DNA of 64,000 nucleotides, from assembly GCA_029962745.1 (NCBI GenBank), contig CM057156.1, forward strand, positions 2,146,559 to 2,210,558, given 5' to 3'. The DNA is from Echinometra lucunter (taxonomy: Eukaryota > Echinodermata > Echinoidea > Camarodonta > Echinometridae). Below are positions 11,801-22,446 of this stretch, piece after piece (the stretch's first letter is position 1; every line of letters begins with the position of its first letter). Position numbers and translations under genes: made by a program. Under the pieces are notes generated by a model. The model did no database searches. It was not told the origin of the DNA and saw only the letters and a list, made by a program, of their open reading frames with translations.

Positions 11801-13580
11801 AGAAAATCTTAACGGTCAAAGTTCCGAATAGTTGTATAAATACTAAAAGCGAAATTCTGGGCTATTGTGGGCCTCCCTGTAGGAATAAAAGTGAATTCAA
11901 ATCCAAATCGTAGTGATATCATAGCAATCTTGTGATCGGCTACAATTTAAAGCCGATTTGGCCATTAGTCCGACCACAAGCCTTGCAGTTAACCAGAATT
12001 TTGATTTCAGCTTTCCTATCATTATTCCAAACTTCAAATAAGATAATTTCACTTGTTTAAACTTTCATGTTTTATGCAAAATGCCATTTGTTTGAAAATC
12101 GGGTCACAGTCGGATCGCATACATGCAGTGTGTGGTGGACTTATGTGAACAAGCCCTATAGTGATGGGTCAGTGGTTGAAGTTAAGAATTCAGATAGTTC
12201 GTGAACCTGACTGCAGATACTGTCCTTGAAACATGCATTATAAAACCAGTTTCATCTTTAGGCAGTAATTATACAACTACATGTACATGTACTTCAAATG
12301 AAAACACTTTCCATACATATCCAAAGATTGTTATCTGTCATACGAAAAAGTAAAATGGAGGTTGAAAAATACTTGTTTTTCTAGTGTGGTGGCTCGGTCT
12401 ACTGCTTCTTCCTGCTTGATCTCAGATGCCTTCAGCAGTTCTTTATATTCAGAGACCTGTTGATCCAGCAAGTCCACCTGTAATACACAGAGAAACATAC
12501 AACTGACATTAAATACATGTACATGCATTACAGCATAATAAGGGTATATCTCTCAGCCACCAATGCCATCAGAGTTACAGTTGTAGCATGAAAAACATAA
12601 TTTCAACAGCCATGTTTTTTTAAAAAAGATTCAACATGTCATGAGTTGAGTGTTCTGTATTGTCCCACCTTTTCATTGTTCATGATAATTTTGATACAAA
12701 GCAGAGCTCAGCTGGATAACTGGAACAGTCACTGAACAATTCCGAATTGATGAAAAAAATATATTTGAAGAAAAAAAATTAGGTCAAGCAAACATTACTC
12801 TATACTTCGAGTCACACTGCCAATGCCACAGAAAAAATATTGGTCTAAATGTCTGCTTGAGAACAAAAGTAGGAAAATATCTGAAGCAGCATTTCTCAGA
12901 ACTAAACCCAAAGAACTAATAATTTCCTAACTTTCATTGGTATGTACCTACATGGTATTTTCCATTTTCTTAACCTCATTTTGAATTCATGGTTCAAATT
13001 CATGCCAAGATTTCTCCCTTTCTTCTCCCTTGGATTGTGACTAATGCAAGACTTACCTTGGTTTTACTTGAGTTGAGATTCTCCACAATGCAGCCATCGG
13101 AGTTAGACCTCGTCCATCTGAGAAAGGAGAAACAATATTCTGTTAACCCGCTGCATATGGGAACTGGGTGATCCCTAAATTAAATCTATGGGAATTTGAG
13201 AATTCAGGAGTCATCGGGTTAGCAAATTCAGTACAACCATGGTTTTGCTATCACAAACATCTTTATGGAGTTATACAGTGGCATAGCTGAGGATTATGGT
13301 GCCCGGGACAAACAATGAAATGTAAATATTGTATAACAGGAAATGTTTTTGTTATGCACAACGATATCAAAGAGAAAGTATACAGACACGCAGCACAACT
13401 CTCCATAGATGAATGTTACCTTGAGCAAAGACCTTAAGAAAAGAGACACGTAGTTCATTATAGGTAAATAAAGAAGAGCAATGCTATCACTTACACGGGT
13501 ATGGAGTCGTTCGGATCCTCCTCCTGCTTCTCCTTGATTATGGCAAGCTTCTTCACATTGGTACTAGCCCCAGTACCCAT
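5854..13580 (-). CDS. Coiled-coil protein, seven coding exons, Ser/Arg/Glu-rich tail, frameshift in last exon
   Basis: Exons, in order: 13495-13580, 13057-13117, 12373-12477, 11091-11228, 10442-10498, 8140-8272 and 5854-7054. All junctions are GT-AG and the reading phase is kept throughout. The ATG sits in ACCATGG, a strong start context. The protein begins MGTGAS, an N-myristoylation-type motif (Gly2, Ser6). Residues ~50-195 are heptad-rich coiled coil (exons 3-6), and another coil segment follows in early exon 7. The rest is low-complexity, probably disordered, rich in Ser, Arg and Glu, with a DSGVG motif near the end and C-terminus SLLSDGTT. In exon 7 the frame from upstream stops at 6699, while a second open frame runs from about 6768 to 5854. 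One added base between 6700 and 6770 would give about 593 residues. I do not recognise the family. A membrane-tethered scaffold is only a guess, and small phase-0 exons could be missing. Confidence 0.75.
7140..8139. other. Intron 6 of the coiled-coil gene and flank
   Basis: AT-rich, with a T-rich low-complexity patch at 7430-7530. The plus-strand frames of 70-88 codons there are translations of that patch and are not genes. Confidence 0.6.
9058..9199. mobile_element. Short palindromic MITE, family A copy 2, in an intron
   Basis: The terminal inverted repeat is CAGGGGAGCGTTTCA. The internal block CTGAAATCCTTGCATCTGAT is the reverse complement of the block in the element at 1124-1271. It lies in intron 5 of the coiled-coil gene, in inverse orientation to copy 1. 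142 bp, non-coding. Confidence 0.7.
10652..10733. repeat. T-run, C-run, T-run in an intron
   Basis: T26 at 10652-10677, a G-rich patch, then C11 at 10702-10712 followed by T21. Lengths are likely unreliable in the assembly. Confidence 0.8.
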
Positions 13581-14217
13581 GGTAGCCCCAAAACTCAAAG
13601 ACCACTAGTCTCTTGAAGTGACAACAAGCCAGGATATCATACACTTGCATTGATGATGATACTGATGCCTCTCATCAGTCTCCATGTAGTATAGGAAAGT
13701 TTGAAAACTGTGGTACATGAGCTCATCTAGAGTGTAGATATGATTCACAAAAGGGAGAAAAGTAAGAAAAGTTTGTAATGTTCATCAGAAATTCAGTACC
13801 AGCAGTACTATAAGGGCAATTCCATGATTATGTGGACAACACCTCAAACTTTATTTTTCGCTCTATCTCAAATACAGGGCAATTTTTTTTGTTAAAATTC
13901 ATACATAAGTTGTAAATGTAAAGGGGTTTTCATACTCATCAAAATTTTTTTTGGTCCCAAATGTCTCCTTATAGGAGAATCCGAATCATACCCCCCAAAA
14001 TAGATATATGGGACTACACACAGTTTTTTAGACCTAGATGAAAACTATTTTTTTTATTTTTAGTACATTGTTCAGTTGGATAATCTGGAGGTCATCATGT
14101 CACATCAAATAAAAAAAAGAATATTCAAAAGTACAGCATAGAAGTCTTGCACGTATCCGCAAGCGCAGAGTACGTGCAAGAGTGCAAGAGTGTAACCATG
14201 TAACACTCTTCGCCTGT
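13581..14217. other. Region upstream of the coiled-coil gene
   Basis: The 5'UTR and promoter of the minus-strand coiled-coil gene should lie here. I see no clear TATA box or CpG-dense promoter. There is no other gene. Confidence 0.4.
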
Positions 14218-14761
14218 GGTTGAGACCAGTGGGTGTAGGTGAACTCACGATGACAGAGGTTGTGCTATCGAAATGGAAATTAATCACGTGGCAAATTCAC
14301 CAAGAAGGTTGTTTTCTTGTATCAATCAGAAGTCAATATTTTGAGTTTGAAAAATAAATTTTAGGCCTTAATATCACAGTTAGATCTACTGGTCCACTGG
14401 TAACACCACGGGCTCCATCCGTCTATGGACAGCGCCGAAAAGCTGTCAGTTCGGTTTGCTGGTTTTTCTGAAATTACTTTAAAAATTGGTGGTTGAGACC
14501 AGTGGGTGTAGGTGAACTCACGATGACAGAGGTCGTGCTATCAAAATGGAAATTAATCACGTGGCAAAATCACCAAGAAGGTTGTGTCTCGTATCAATCA
14601 GAAGTCAATATTTTGAGTTTGAAAAATAAATTTTAGGCCTTAATATCACAGTTAGATCTACTGGTCCACTGGGAACACCACAGGCTCCATCCGTCTATGG
14701 ACAGCGCCGAAAAGCCGTCAGTTCGGTTTGCTGGTTTTTCTGAAATTACTTTAAAAATTGG
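14218..14761. repeat. Recent 273-bp tandem duplication
   Basis: Two head-to-tail copies start GGTTGAGACCAGTGGGTG at 14218 and 14491 and differ at only a few positions. No long frame inside. The high identity points to a recent event or an assembly duplication. Confidence 0.85.
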
Positions 14762-14808
14762 AAAATTGTGCTTATATGTACTCACCAACTCTCTGGCCAA
14801 CCAGCAAG

Positions 14809-15175
14809 CCCTCTGAAATCCTCTTCTGAAAATGATTTAGAAGAAAAAAGACTCAATTTTCTTGTCCTATCAAAATTATCCCGTGCTGTAGCTTCCATTC
14901 CACAAATCGAAAAAAAAAATGTGTGCATAAGCAGAGCAACATGAATATTCATATTTTAGAGCACGGTTCATTCAAAATGATTGAATACGCATGAAGCCGA
15001 TAACAGATATATTGCGAGATGAATGGGGCCGTACAGCGCGCTCTGTTCTTTGAGATATGGATATTCATGTCTTTTTCAAATCTGTGGAATGGATGCTACC
15101 ACACAAGATCATTTTCATAGGACAAGAAAATCGTATCTTTTTTCTTCCAAATCATTTTCAGAAGAGGATTTCAGA
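14809..15175. repeat. Inverted repeat, ~100-bp arms
   Basis: The left arm (about 14809-14910) and right arm (about 15075-15175) match imperfectly. For example CTCTTCTGAAAATGATTT mirrors AAATCATTTTCAGAAGAG. Probably a foldback MITE or half of a larger composite with the next hairpin. Confidence 0.65.
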
Positions 15176-15210
15176 GAGTTTGCTGTTTTATATACATTTA
15201 AAATTCCATT

Positions 15211-15580
15211 TTCAACTCAGAATCCCCCAATTTGTGGCATATTAAGAGTTGAAGAGTCCCTGAATCAGATATCTAGCAACTTAAAAAAAATGAAATCTTG
15301 CTTAGAGCAATTTCGTTTCGTGTTTTTGGCTGCTGAATGTGAATGTTTCCTACAGTCCGATATACATGTACGTTTGACCCTGGTGGGTAAATGGCACTCA
15401 TAGGGCCAAAAGTACCTTGGACTGTGGCGAACATTCAGCGTTGCAGCAGTCAAAAACAGACGACAAAGTTTCCTTAGATCTAAGCAAGATTTCTTTTTTT
15501 TCGAATTTTGCTAGATATATGATTCAGCCAGGACTCTTCAACTCTTGATATTCCACAAATTTGGGGATTCAGAGTTGAAG
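15211..15580. repeat. Long imperfect hairpin, ~180-bp arms
   Basis: TTCAACTC at the left mirrors GAGTTGAA at the right. AGAGTTGAAGAGTCC, ATATCTAGCAA and AATCTTGCTTAGA blocks are mirrored further in. The centre lies near 15395. The 126-codon plus frame through it is a by-product. Confidence 0.65.
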
Positions 15581-15721
15581 AAATTTAAACAATTATTTTC
15601 CTCTCATGTGTGATTTTCTACCAAACCGCAACACCTGGGAATACACACAAAAACCACTCAGACTGTTCTACCGCAGTGACTATGGAGTACAAGCTGATCT
15701 TGATAAGCTTGGAGATGTATA

Positions 15722-16420
15722 AGTGGGTAAGTGGCAGTGTACGCGGTCAATGTATTGACCTCGTCCTGCAAACGTTACAAGTCTGTGCCAAAACTACATA
15801 GCATGCTTTCCTATTGGTTACTCGACGACATGCTGTCGACTTATGAGTCTGATAAGCGTCAGTTTCTTCTTAAAATTCACCATTTTCAGTTCTTTCATCA
15901 GACATGAAGCAGAAAGTGGATAAGTGAGAGCCTCAGAAGCATTGTTGGTAAGTAATATCAAAACTTTTCTTTTCTTTTATAGAAGATCTAGATCTAAGTC
16001 AGTGTATTTCGCATTCGCATTTGCAATTTGTTTCGCTATTCAAAACGCCATTTTGACCTACGGGTGGTAAGTGGCACTCATCCTGTGTACACGGTCAATG
16101 AATTGACCTCGTCCCACAAAAGTGAAAATTCTGTACCGAAACTACATAGCATGCTTTTCTATTGGTTACTTGACGTAATACTGTCAAGCTACATGTACAA
16201 CAAGTGTGATAAGCGTTGGTTTTCTTCATAAAATTCACCATTTTTAGTTCATTCATCAGATATGAAGCAGAAAGGGGAAAATTGAGAGCCACAGGAACAT
16301 TGCTGGTAAGTAAAATCACAACTTTTCTTCTCTGTTATAGAACATCTAAGTCAATATATTTCGCGTTTGCGTCCGCATTTAGTTTCGCTATTCAAAACGC
16401 CGTTTTGACCTAGTCACAGT
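15722..16420. repeat. ~345-bp tandem duplication
   Basis: Two copies, from about 15722 and 16063, share GGTCAATG(T/A)ATTGACCTCGTCC, ACTACATAGCATGCTTT, a TTTCGCTATTCAAAACGCC block and a GGTAAGTGGCA junction. Divergence is moderate. The palindromic GGTCAATGNATTGACC core is kept in both. Confidence 0.75.
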
Positions 16421-16679
16421 GGTAAGTGGGCAAGAGAGCAAACATAACATAAAGATAAACGTATCGGACCAGTGTGACATCTGCAAGCCAAGTCTTTCTT
16501 CATTTACATAAAGGTTTTTGCATCACTACCTTATTTTCCTGTTGTAATAGTTCATAGGGCTATCATAATGATAATAATGGGAGTACCTTTAGAATGCAAC
16601 GCCACACACATTTTTAAACAGCGCCATCTAGCGGCCAGAGAGAATATTTTTAAGTGGGAAACGTATCCTACAAGCATGA

Positions 16680-17228
16680 CCCGGGGGGGTCACTCTCCAC
16701 ATGACCTGCTACCCACCCGTGTCCGACAACCTCAGAAATGCACCCTAAATGGCGTAACTACATTAACCAAATTTGCAACCCTAAATGGCGTGACCCATGA
16801 AAAAAGCCACCCTAAGTGGCGTGAACAGGGAAATCCCCTAATTTGATACCCTAAGTGGCGTAAACATTGAAATCGATTAATTTGATACCTAAAGGCCCCA
16901 TCTCACCAACGGAGACGTCTCTGCAACAAATTTCAAAATAATTATAATGGAGCATTTGCAGGATCATGCACCAGGAGGTATGTCAGTACACGTTCAGTCA
17001 CACGGTTTCTAAATTGGGTCAAACATCATCAGGTAGAGTCGCGGAGACGTCTCTGCATTCTGCAACGTCTCATCAGTCTTTCTGGTCTCCTCCTGGTCTC
17101 CGCGACGTCTCGGAGATATTGCAGAGACGACTCAGCAGTCGCGGATATAATTAGTCTCCGCAACTAATGGATACGTCTCGGAGACGTCGCGGAGACTTTG
17201 CAGAGACTGTAAAAAGTTCCCCCCCCCC

Positions 17229-17261
<33 letters not shown>

Positions 17262-18448
17262 GAGCATGTTCGAATATCTTGCAAAGCCTCGGACACTCCA
17301 TATTTTGCTCATTTCTTTTTTTTAAATGCTGTTCAAATCTATCTCCTTTATTTGAGACAGTGAAATTTCTAGGATGGACTTACCCTTTAAGTCTGAGAAA
17401 AATTTTTTACTCGTGTGATTTTTGCACCTATCGTTTGTGGTTAAATAATTCATTAAGCTGAAATATATCATTCAGAAATGCAGTTTTGTTTTTGCATTGA
17501 ATTGTACACAAAGACAAGTCAAGCTATCACTCCCGTGAGTGGGTCAGTCAAGGACAGGATAGATCTACATGTAAGTAACGCTAGGCCACTACTGACTTGA
17601 ATTGAAAAACACAACACAATTAACATTATATGGGGCTAGCCTCTAGGAATAACAACACGAAAAAGAAAACCAGTGAAACAAAGTACACACGAGTAAAACT
17701 TTTTCTCAGACTTGATATATTTACTCACCAATAAACAGCTCTTCTATGTTAATAAAATTTCCGTCAAATGAAACTCATGAAGCCATAATAATGTGTTTTG
17801 AGACGTTTGGAAAATGCTAGATATAAAAAAAAATGTGGCACTTGAGAGTACTTTTAAGTGTTTCCGGTGTCTGTGGTCGGCTTCCAACGAGGGCACTGTT
17901 GCTTTATCCATTTTAAAAAATATCGATGGTGCAAATGCATGCCGTGCAGCCGAGCACAGTCGCTTCAAACAGGCACGGAACGGTTGCATTAGCTCGATGA
18001 TTAGCATAGCCATAGCATAGCATCCTCTGCGACCTATGGGCGTGTGCTTTGGGCGTGTGTATGGTAACGCGTGCTGCCTAGTATAGAGCCGGGTGTAAGA
18101 GACTAGCTTGGGGGACTGTACGGGGGTCACTCTCATAAGTGCTGGCCGCGCCGGCGTGTGCGAGGATTATTTTGAATCCCTATGCTGTTAATGGCGTAGG
18201 TATGTTCAAATTTGCCTAAATTTGCACTCCTAAATGGCGTAATCTGCATAACCAAATTAGCAACCCTAAATGGCGTGAAGAGTGAGAAAAGGCTACCCTA
18301 AGAGGCGATTTACCAGCGAATGGTGCTGAAAAGCAACCCTTTTTGCCAAAGACGTCGACGACGCCTGAGTGCCTGAAACGGGACCCTTTTCGACGCTTTT
18401 TCTGGACGCGGGTGCGTAGCAGGCCATGTGGAGAGTGACCCCCCCGGG
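16680..18448. mobile_element. 1.77-kb non-autonomous DNA element with TIRs and 8-bp target duplication
   Basis: The left end CCCGGGGGGGTCACTC continues with TCCACATG and CCTGCTAC; the right end is its reverse complement. AAGCATGA lies immediately outside both ends (16672-16679 and 18449-18456). Subterminal tandem words CCCTAAATGGCGT line both ends in inverse orientation (about 16740-16860 and 18190-18310). The interior holds GAGACGTCTC-rich palindromes (16905-17210) and C/A runs at 17219-17259. No transposase frame, so movement must depend on another element. Superfamily not assigned. Confidence 0.8.
17219..17259. repeat. C-run followed by A-run
   Basis: About 11 C then 30 A, inside the 1.77-kb element. 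Confidence 0.9.
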
Positions 18449-18539
18449 AAGCATGACAAGTGGGTAGGAATATGTAAATCATGGGTACATAGACTTAGAA
18501 CCATTCCATCAACCAGTATTCATACCTATGTAAGTACGC

Positions 18540-19990
18540 CGACAGCATAATATACACAGACACCAACGACCAACGCCCAACGACCAAATACGCTTGAATA
18601 TAAAAAGGGAAAGCTCAATGTTCACTGATGACATACTAAATACACAAACGACATAAGCACAATGCAACTTATATTCTTGAACACTGCCATCTAGTGGGCA
18701 ATAAACGATGTGGAAATGATTGTGGTGCCGAGGATAAGAAGCCAACGACCAACGACCATCGACCAACAATATTTTACATATATAGAACTGGGGCACAGAA
18801 ACCAACGACCATCACACAATCTATAATGAAATAGCCAACGACCAACGACCAACGACCATACACATGTAATGGTAAAGCCAACGACCAACGACCATCGACT
18901 ATCATCACACATATGAATGCTATTTCAGAAGTAGATCACAGAAACTAACGACCAACGACCAACGACCAACGACTATATACATGTACATGTAATTAAAAAG
19001 CCAACGACCAACGACTAACAGTGTTTTACAGATATAGAACTGGGGCACAGGAACCAACGACCATCACATAATCTATGATGATCAAAGCCAACGACCAACG
19101 ACCAACGACCATACACATGTAATGCTAAAGCCAACGACCAACGACCATCAACCAACAATGTTTTACATATATAGAACTGGGTACAGAAACCAACGACCAT
19201 CACATAATCTAAAATGTAGTAGCCAACGACCAACGTCCATCGAGCACCAGTCTTAAAAAATATTGTAGTACTGAATTGGGGTACAGAAACCAATGGCCAA
19301 CGACCAACGACCATCAAGTATGATAATTAAAAAGCCAACGATCAACGACCATCGACTATCACACATATGAATGCTATTTCAGAAGTGGATCACAGAAACT
19401 AACGGCCAACGACCAACGACCATATACATGTACATGTAATTAAAAAGCCAACGACCAACGACCATCGACCTATAATATTTTACATATATAAAACTGGGGC
19501 ACAGAAACCAACGACAATCACATAATCTATGATGAAGCCAACGACCAACGACCAACGACCATCGACATCCAGTTTTACGGAATATTTTAGTATTGCATTG
19601 GGGTACAGAAACCAATGGCCAACGACCAACGACCATCGACTATCATCACACATATGAATGCTATTTCAGAAGTAGATCACAGAAACTAATGACCAACGAC
19701 CAACGACCAACGACCTATAATATTTTACATATATAAAACTGGGGCACAGAAACCAACGACAATCACATAATCTATGATGAAGCCAACGACCAACGACCAT
19801 CGACCAACACTGTTTTACATTAACAAATCTTGGGCACAGAAACCAACGGCATCGACCAACACTGTGTATTATTAAAGAAGATAAGTTGGGCAAAAATACC
19901 AACAACCAACGGCCAACGATCATCAAGTAATAAATATATAGCACTGATTAAAAAGTCAACAATTAACCAACGATCGTCGACCAACGATGT
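18540..19990. repeat. Satellite-like array built on CCAACGA
   Basis: Runs of (CCAACGA)2-4, often ending CCATCGAC, alternate with longer shared spacers. Spacers include TTTTACATATATAGAACTGG, GGCACAGAAACCAACGACC and ATCACATAATCTATGATG. This gives a higher-order structure with two or more spacer types. Minus-strand frames of VVGRWSLVVGRW type merely translate the array. Confidence 0.9.
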
Positions 19991-22040
19991 TAGTGGAGCA
20001 CAAAAATATATTAAATTTAGAACGAAGAACATAAGCCAATTATGAATCACATTTAATATGCTTCGTTTTAATAAAAATTATTTTACTTGTTTTAGATAGA
20101 GATATTAAAAACTATACATGTATAATGTTATATTTTTGCTTAATTATATCACTTTATACATTGCTGAATTTGTCCATTTATATCCGTTTTAATTTTCCTT
20201 CTTGTAATTTTTCTTGACTATAGCTTTTTGTTATCATTTTTATTAGTGATAAAAATAATAACTCTTTTTCAACCGGGATAGCCACTTCAGCTATCAGCTG
20301 ATCTTCCAGCGGGTCCTGCATAACATAATGTTATTATTTCGTTTTTCCATCTTATATGCAAAGCGGCTTGCTAGGACCCAACATGCCCGGTTTTATGATG
20401 TCTCGTTATCATCCTGTAAATCTTTCTGACTTGATCTATTATTATTTCATTTTTATACAGTATTATATTTAATTTGTACTTCTTTGGAACTATTATTGTT
20501 GTTTTATTCTTTCGTTATTATCATCAATATTGTTTTATTGATGTTCATTTCAATTTTTTCTTTTGCATTTTTAGAACGAGACATTATATACCATATCATC
20601 ATGGCCTTATATAGAAATTTTTTTTCTTAGGAGGTGGGGAGGCAAGACGAGCAAAAATTTTCAAAGGAGCTCAAAAGCGAGGGAGGAAATGGGATGAGGT
20701 AGATAGGACGGCCCTTTTGCATTTTTTGGGGGGGTATTTTTTTTTTTTTTTGCATTTTTAAAAGTGAAATTGAAAGGTTTGGTGCATTCTTTTCTTGGAT
20801 TTTGTGACAATTTTTATTTTAAAAATGGTAAGTATTTTTGTGTTGTATAAAAATGATATCATATAATGCCTTGTTCTGTAAATAGATATTTTCATGATAC
20901 GGGGGGGGGGGGGGGGTGCAAGATGCCTAATTTTTTTTTGAAGAAGCTCAAAAGTGAGGGGCAGGGCGACTCGACTGAGGTTGTCATGACGACCCTTATG
21001 CATTTTATTTTTTGCATGTTTAAAGTTAAATTGAAAGGTTTGGTGCACACTTTTCTTGGATATTGTGACAATAGGTAAGTTTTCAAAATTTCTGGGTGGG
21101 ATCAACTGCTCCCTACTCCTCTCCTGCATATGGGCATGCACATTATTACTTTGTTTATACAAAATGTCGACTTTTCATCTCTGCTTATACTGCCAATAAA
21201 ATGCAGAGGCGGACATGGGGTATTGAGAAGGGGTGGAATTTTCCACACGGGCGGCACAATATTTTGGCTGGAAGGACGCGCGAAGTATAATGGTCTGTAG
21301 GCCGGTTGATATAGGTTGAGTGTGCCGCTCCCATCAAACCCCCAACCGAAATTCATTCCCTTGTCCGCCTCGGCCAGTAATAGAAAGAAATGAGTAGGAA
21401 TCGAATACTAAAATTATGACATCAGAAGATTTAGATGTAAATAAGCTTTGCAGAGAATGTGAACATGCACAACGTTTTAACTATCATGCTGCATTACTTC
21501 TATTATAGATTTTCACTTGGTTGCAATATGAGTGTAGCTCCGTTTAGTATAATGTTATCATTTTTAGTGTAATGTATTTCAACTTGCAATTTAGGTTGTT
21601 GCCTTCCCTATACTGATGGTGCCGGGAGCATTAATTTTGTATGTTTCGTTGTAGAACAATTTGTTTGGTCGCTTTTTTGATGTATATTATTTATGTCTAC
21701 CAGGGTTTTATGTATGAATATTTATGACACTATCAGTAGAAGCATTTGAAGATGGTTATGTCAAAATTAGGAAGGAAAGGTGAGAGGTGTTTATGATCTC
21801 TTATTCTTCTCAAAAAATTTTGACTGTCGGTAATTTTACCGAAATACATTTTTAGCCAAAAGGGTGAAAAAATAATTGATTCATTTTGAATAGTGCCGAC
21901 GCTCGAAATCCAACATGCAACACTCCCTGCGCATAATGCATTATGATCGCATTATGTATATAACTATATCATTCTTAATCATAAAAATGAGGGGAATTGT
22001 ATCTATACGAGATTATTTTGATTCTGGTTTGTTTTTAGAG
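19991..22040. other. Non-coding stretch with a ~260-bp spaced direct duplication
   Basis: No gene seen. Segments at about 20620-20830 and 20895-21080 share AGCTCAAAAG(C/T)GAGG, TTGCAT and AAATTGAAAGGTTTGGTGCA followed by TTTTCTTGGAT. They are diverged tandem copies. A G-run lies at 20901-20916. Confidence 0.55.
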
Positions 22041-22051
22041 CCCCCCCCCCC

Positions 22052-22083
<32 letters not shown>
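22041..22083. repeat. C-run followed by A-run
   Basis: 12 C then about 31 A. Confidence 0.9.
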
Positions 22084-22084
<1 letters not shown>

Positions 22085-22270
22085 ATATTCAAGTCATACC
22101 CACAGATATTGACAACCTCCTGTATCTGCCCCTAATCCGGCTGGTAGAAAATGTCATTTCATGAGATATATCTGTTGCAAAAGCTATATTCGTAACATAA
22201 AGAAGAAAATCAGTGTGATGTCCAAAAGTCTTCTGGGGGAGTCACATACTTAAGAAGAAGGAGACGACGC

Positions 22271-22446
22271 GCAGGAGGAGGAGGAAGAGGAGGAAGAAGA
22301 AGAAGAAGAAGAAGAAGAAGAAGAAGAAGAAGAAGAAGAAGAAGAAGAATAAGAAGCAGAAGAAGAAGAAGAAGAAGAACAAGAACAAGAAGGAGAAGAA
22401 GAACAAGAAGAAGAACAAGAAGAAGAACAAGAAGAAGAACAAGAAA
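22271..22446. repeat. (GAA)n/(GAAC)-type purine microsatellite
   Basis: Uninterrupted purine-rich GAGGAG, then GAAGAA, then GAAGAACAA. The minus-strand poly-Phe frame is a translation artefact. Confidence 0.95.

Noticed and set aside
18509..19944. Minus-strand frames with VVGRWSLVVGRW repeats
   Set aside because: They are translations of the CCAACGA satellite with many breaks and no start or splice context.
22242..22442. Poly-Phe minus-strand frame
   Set aside because: Microsatellite (GAA)n on the other strand.
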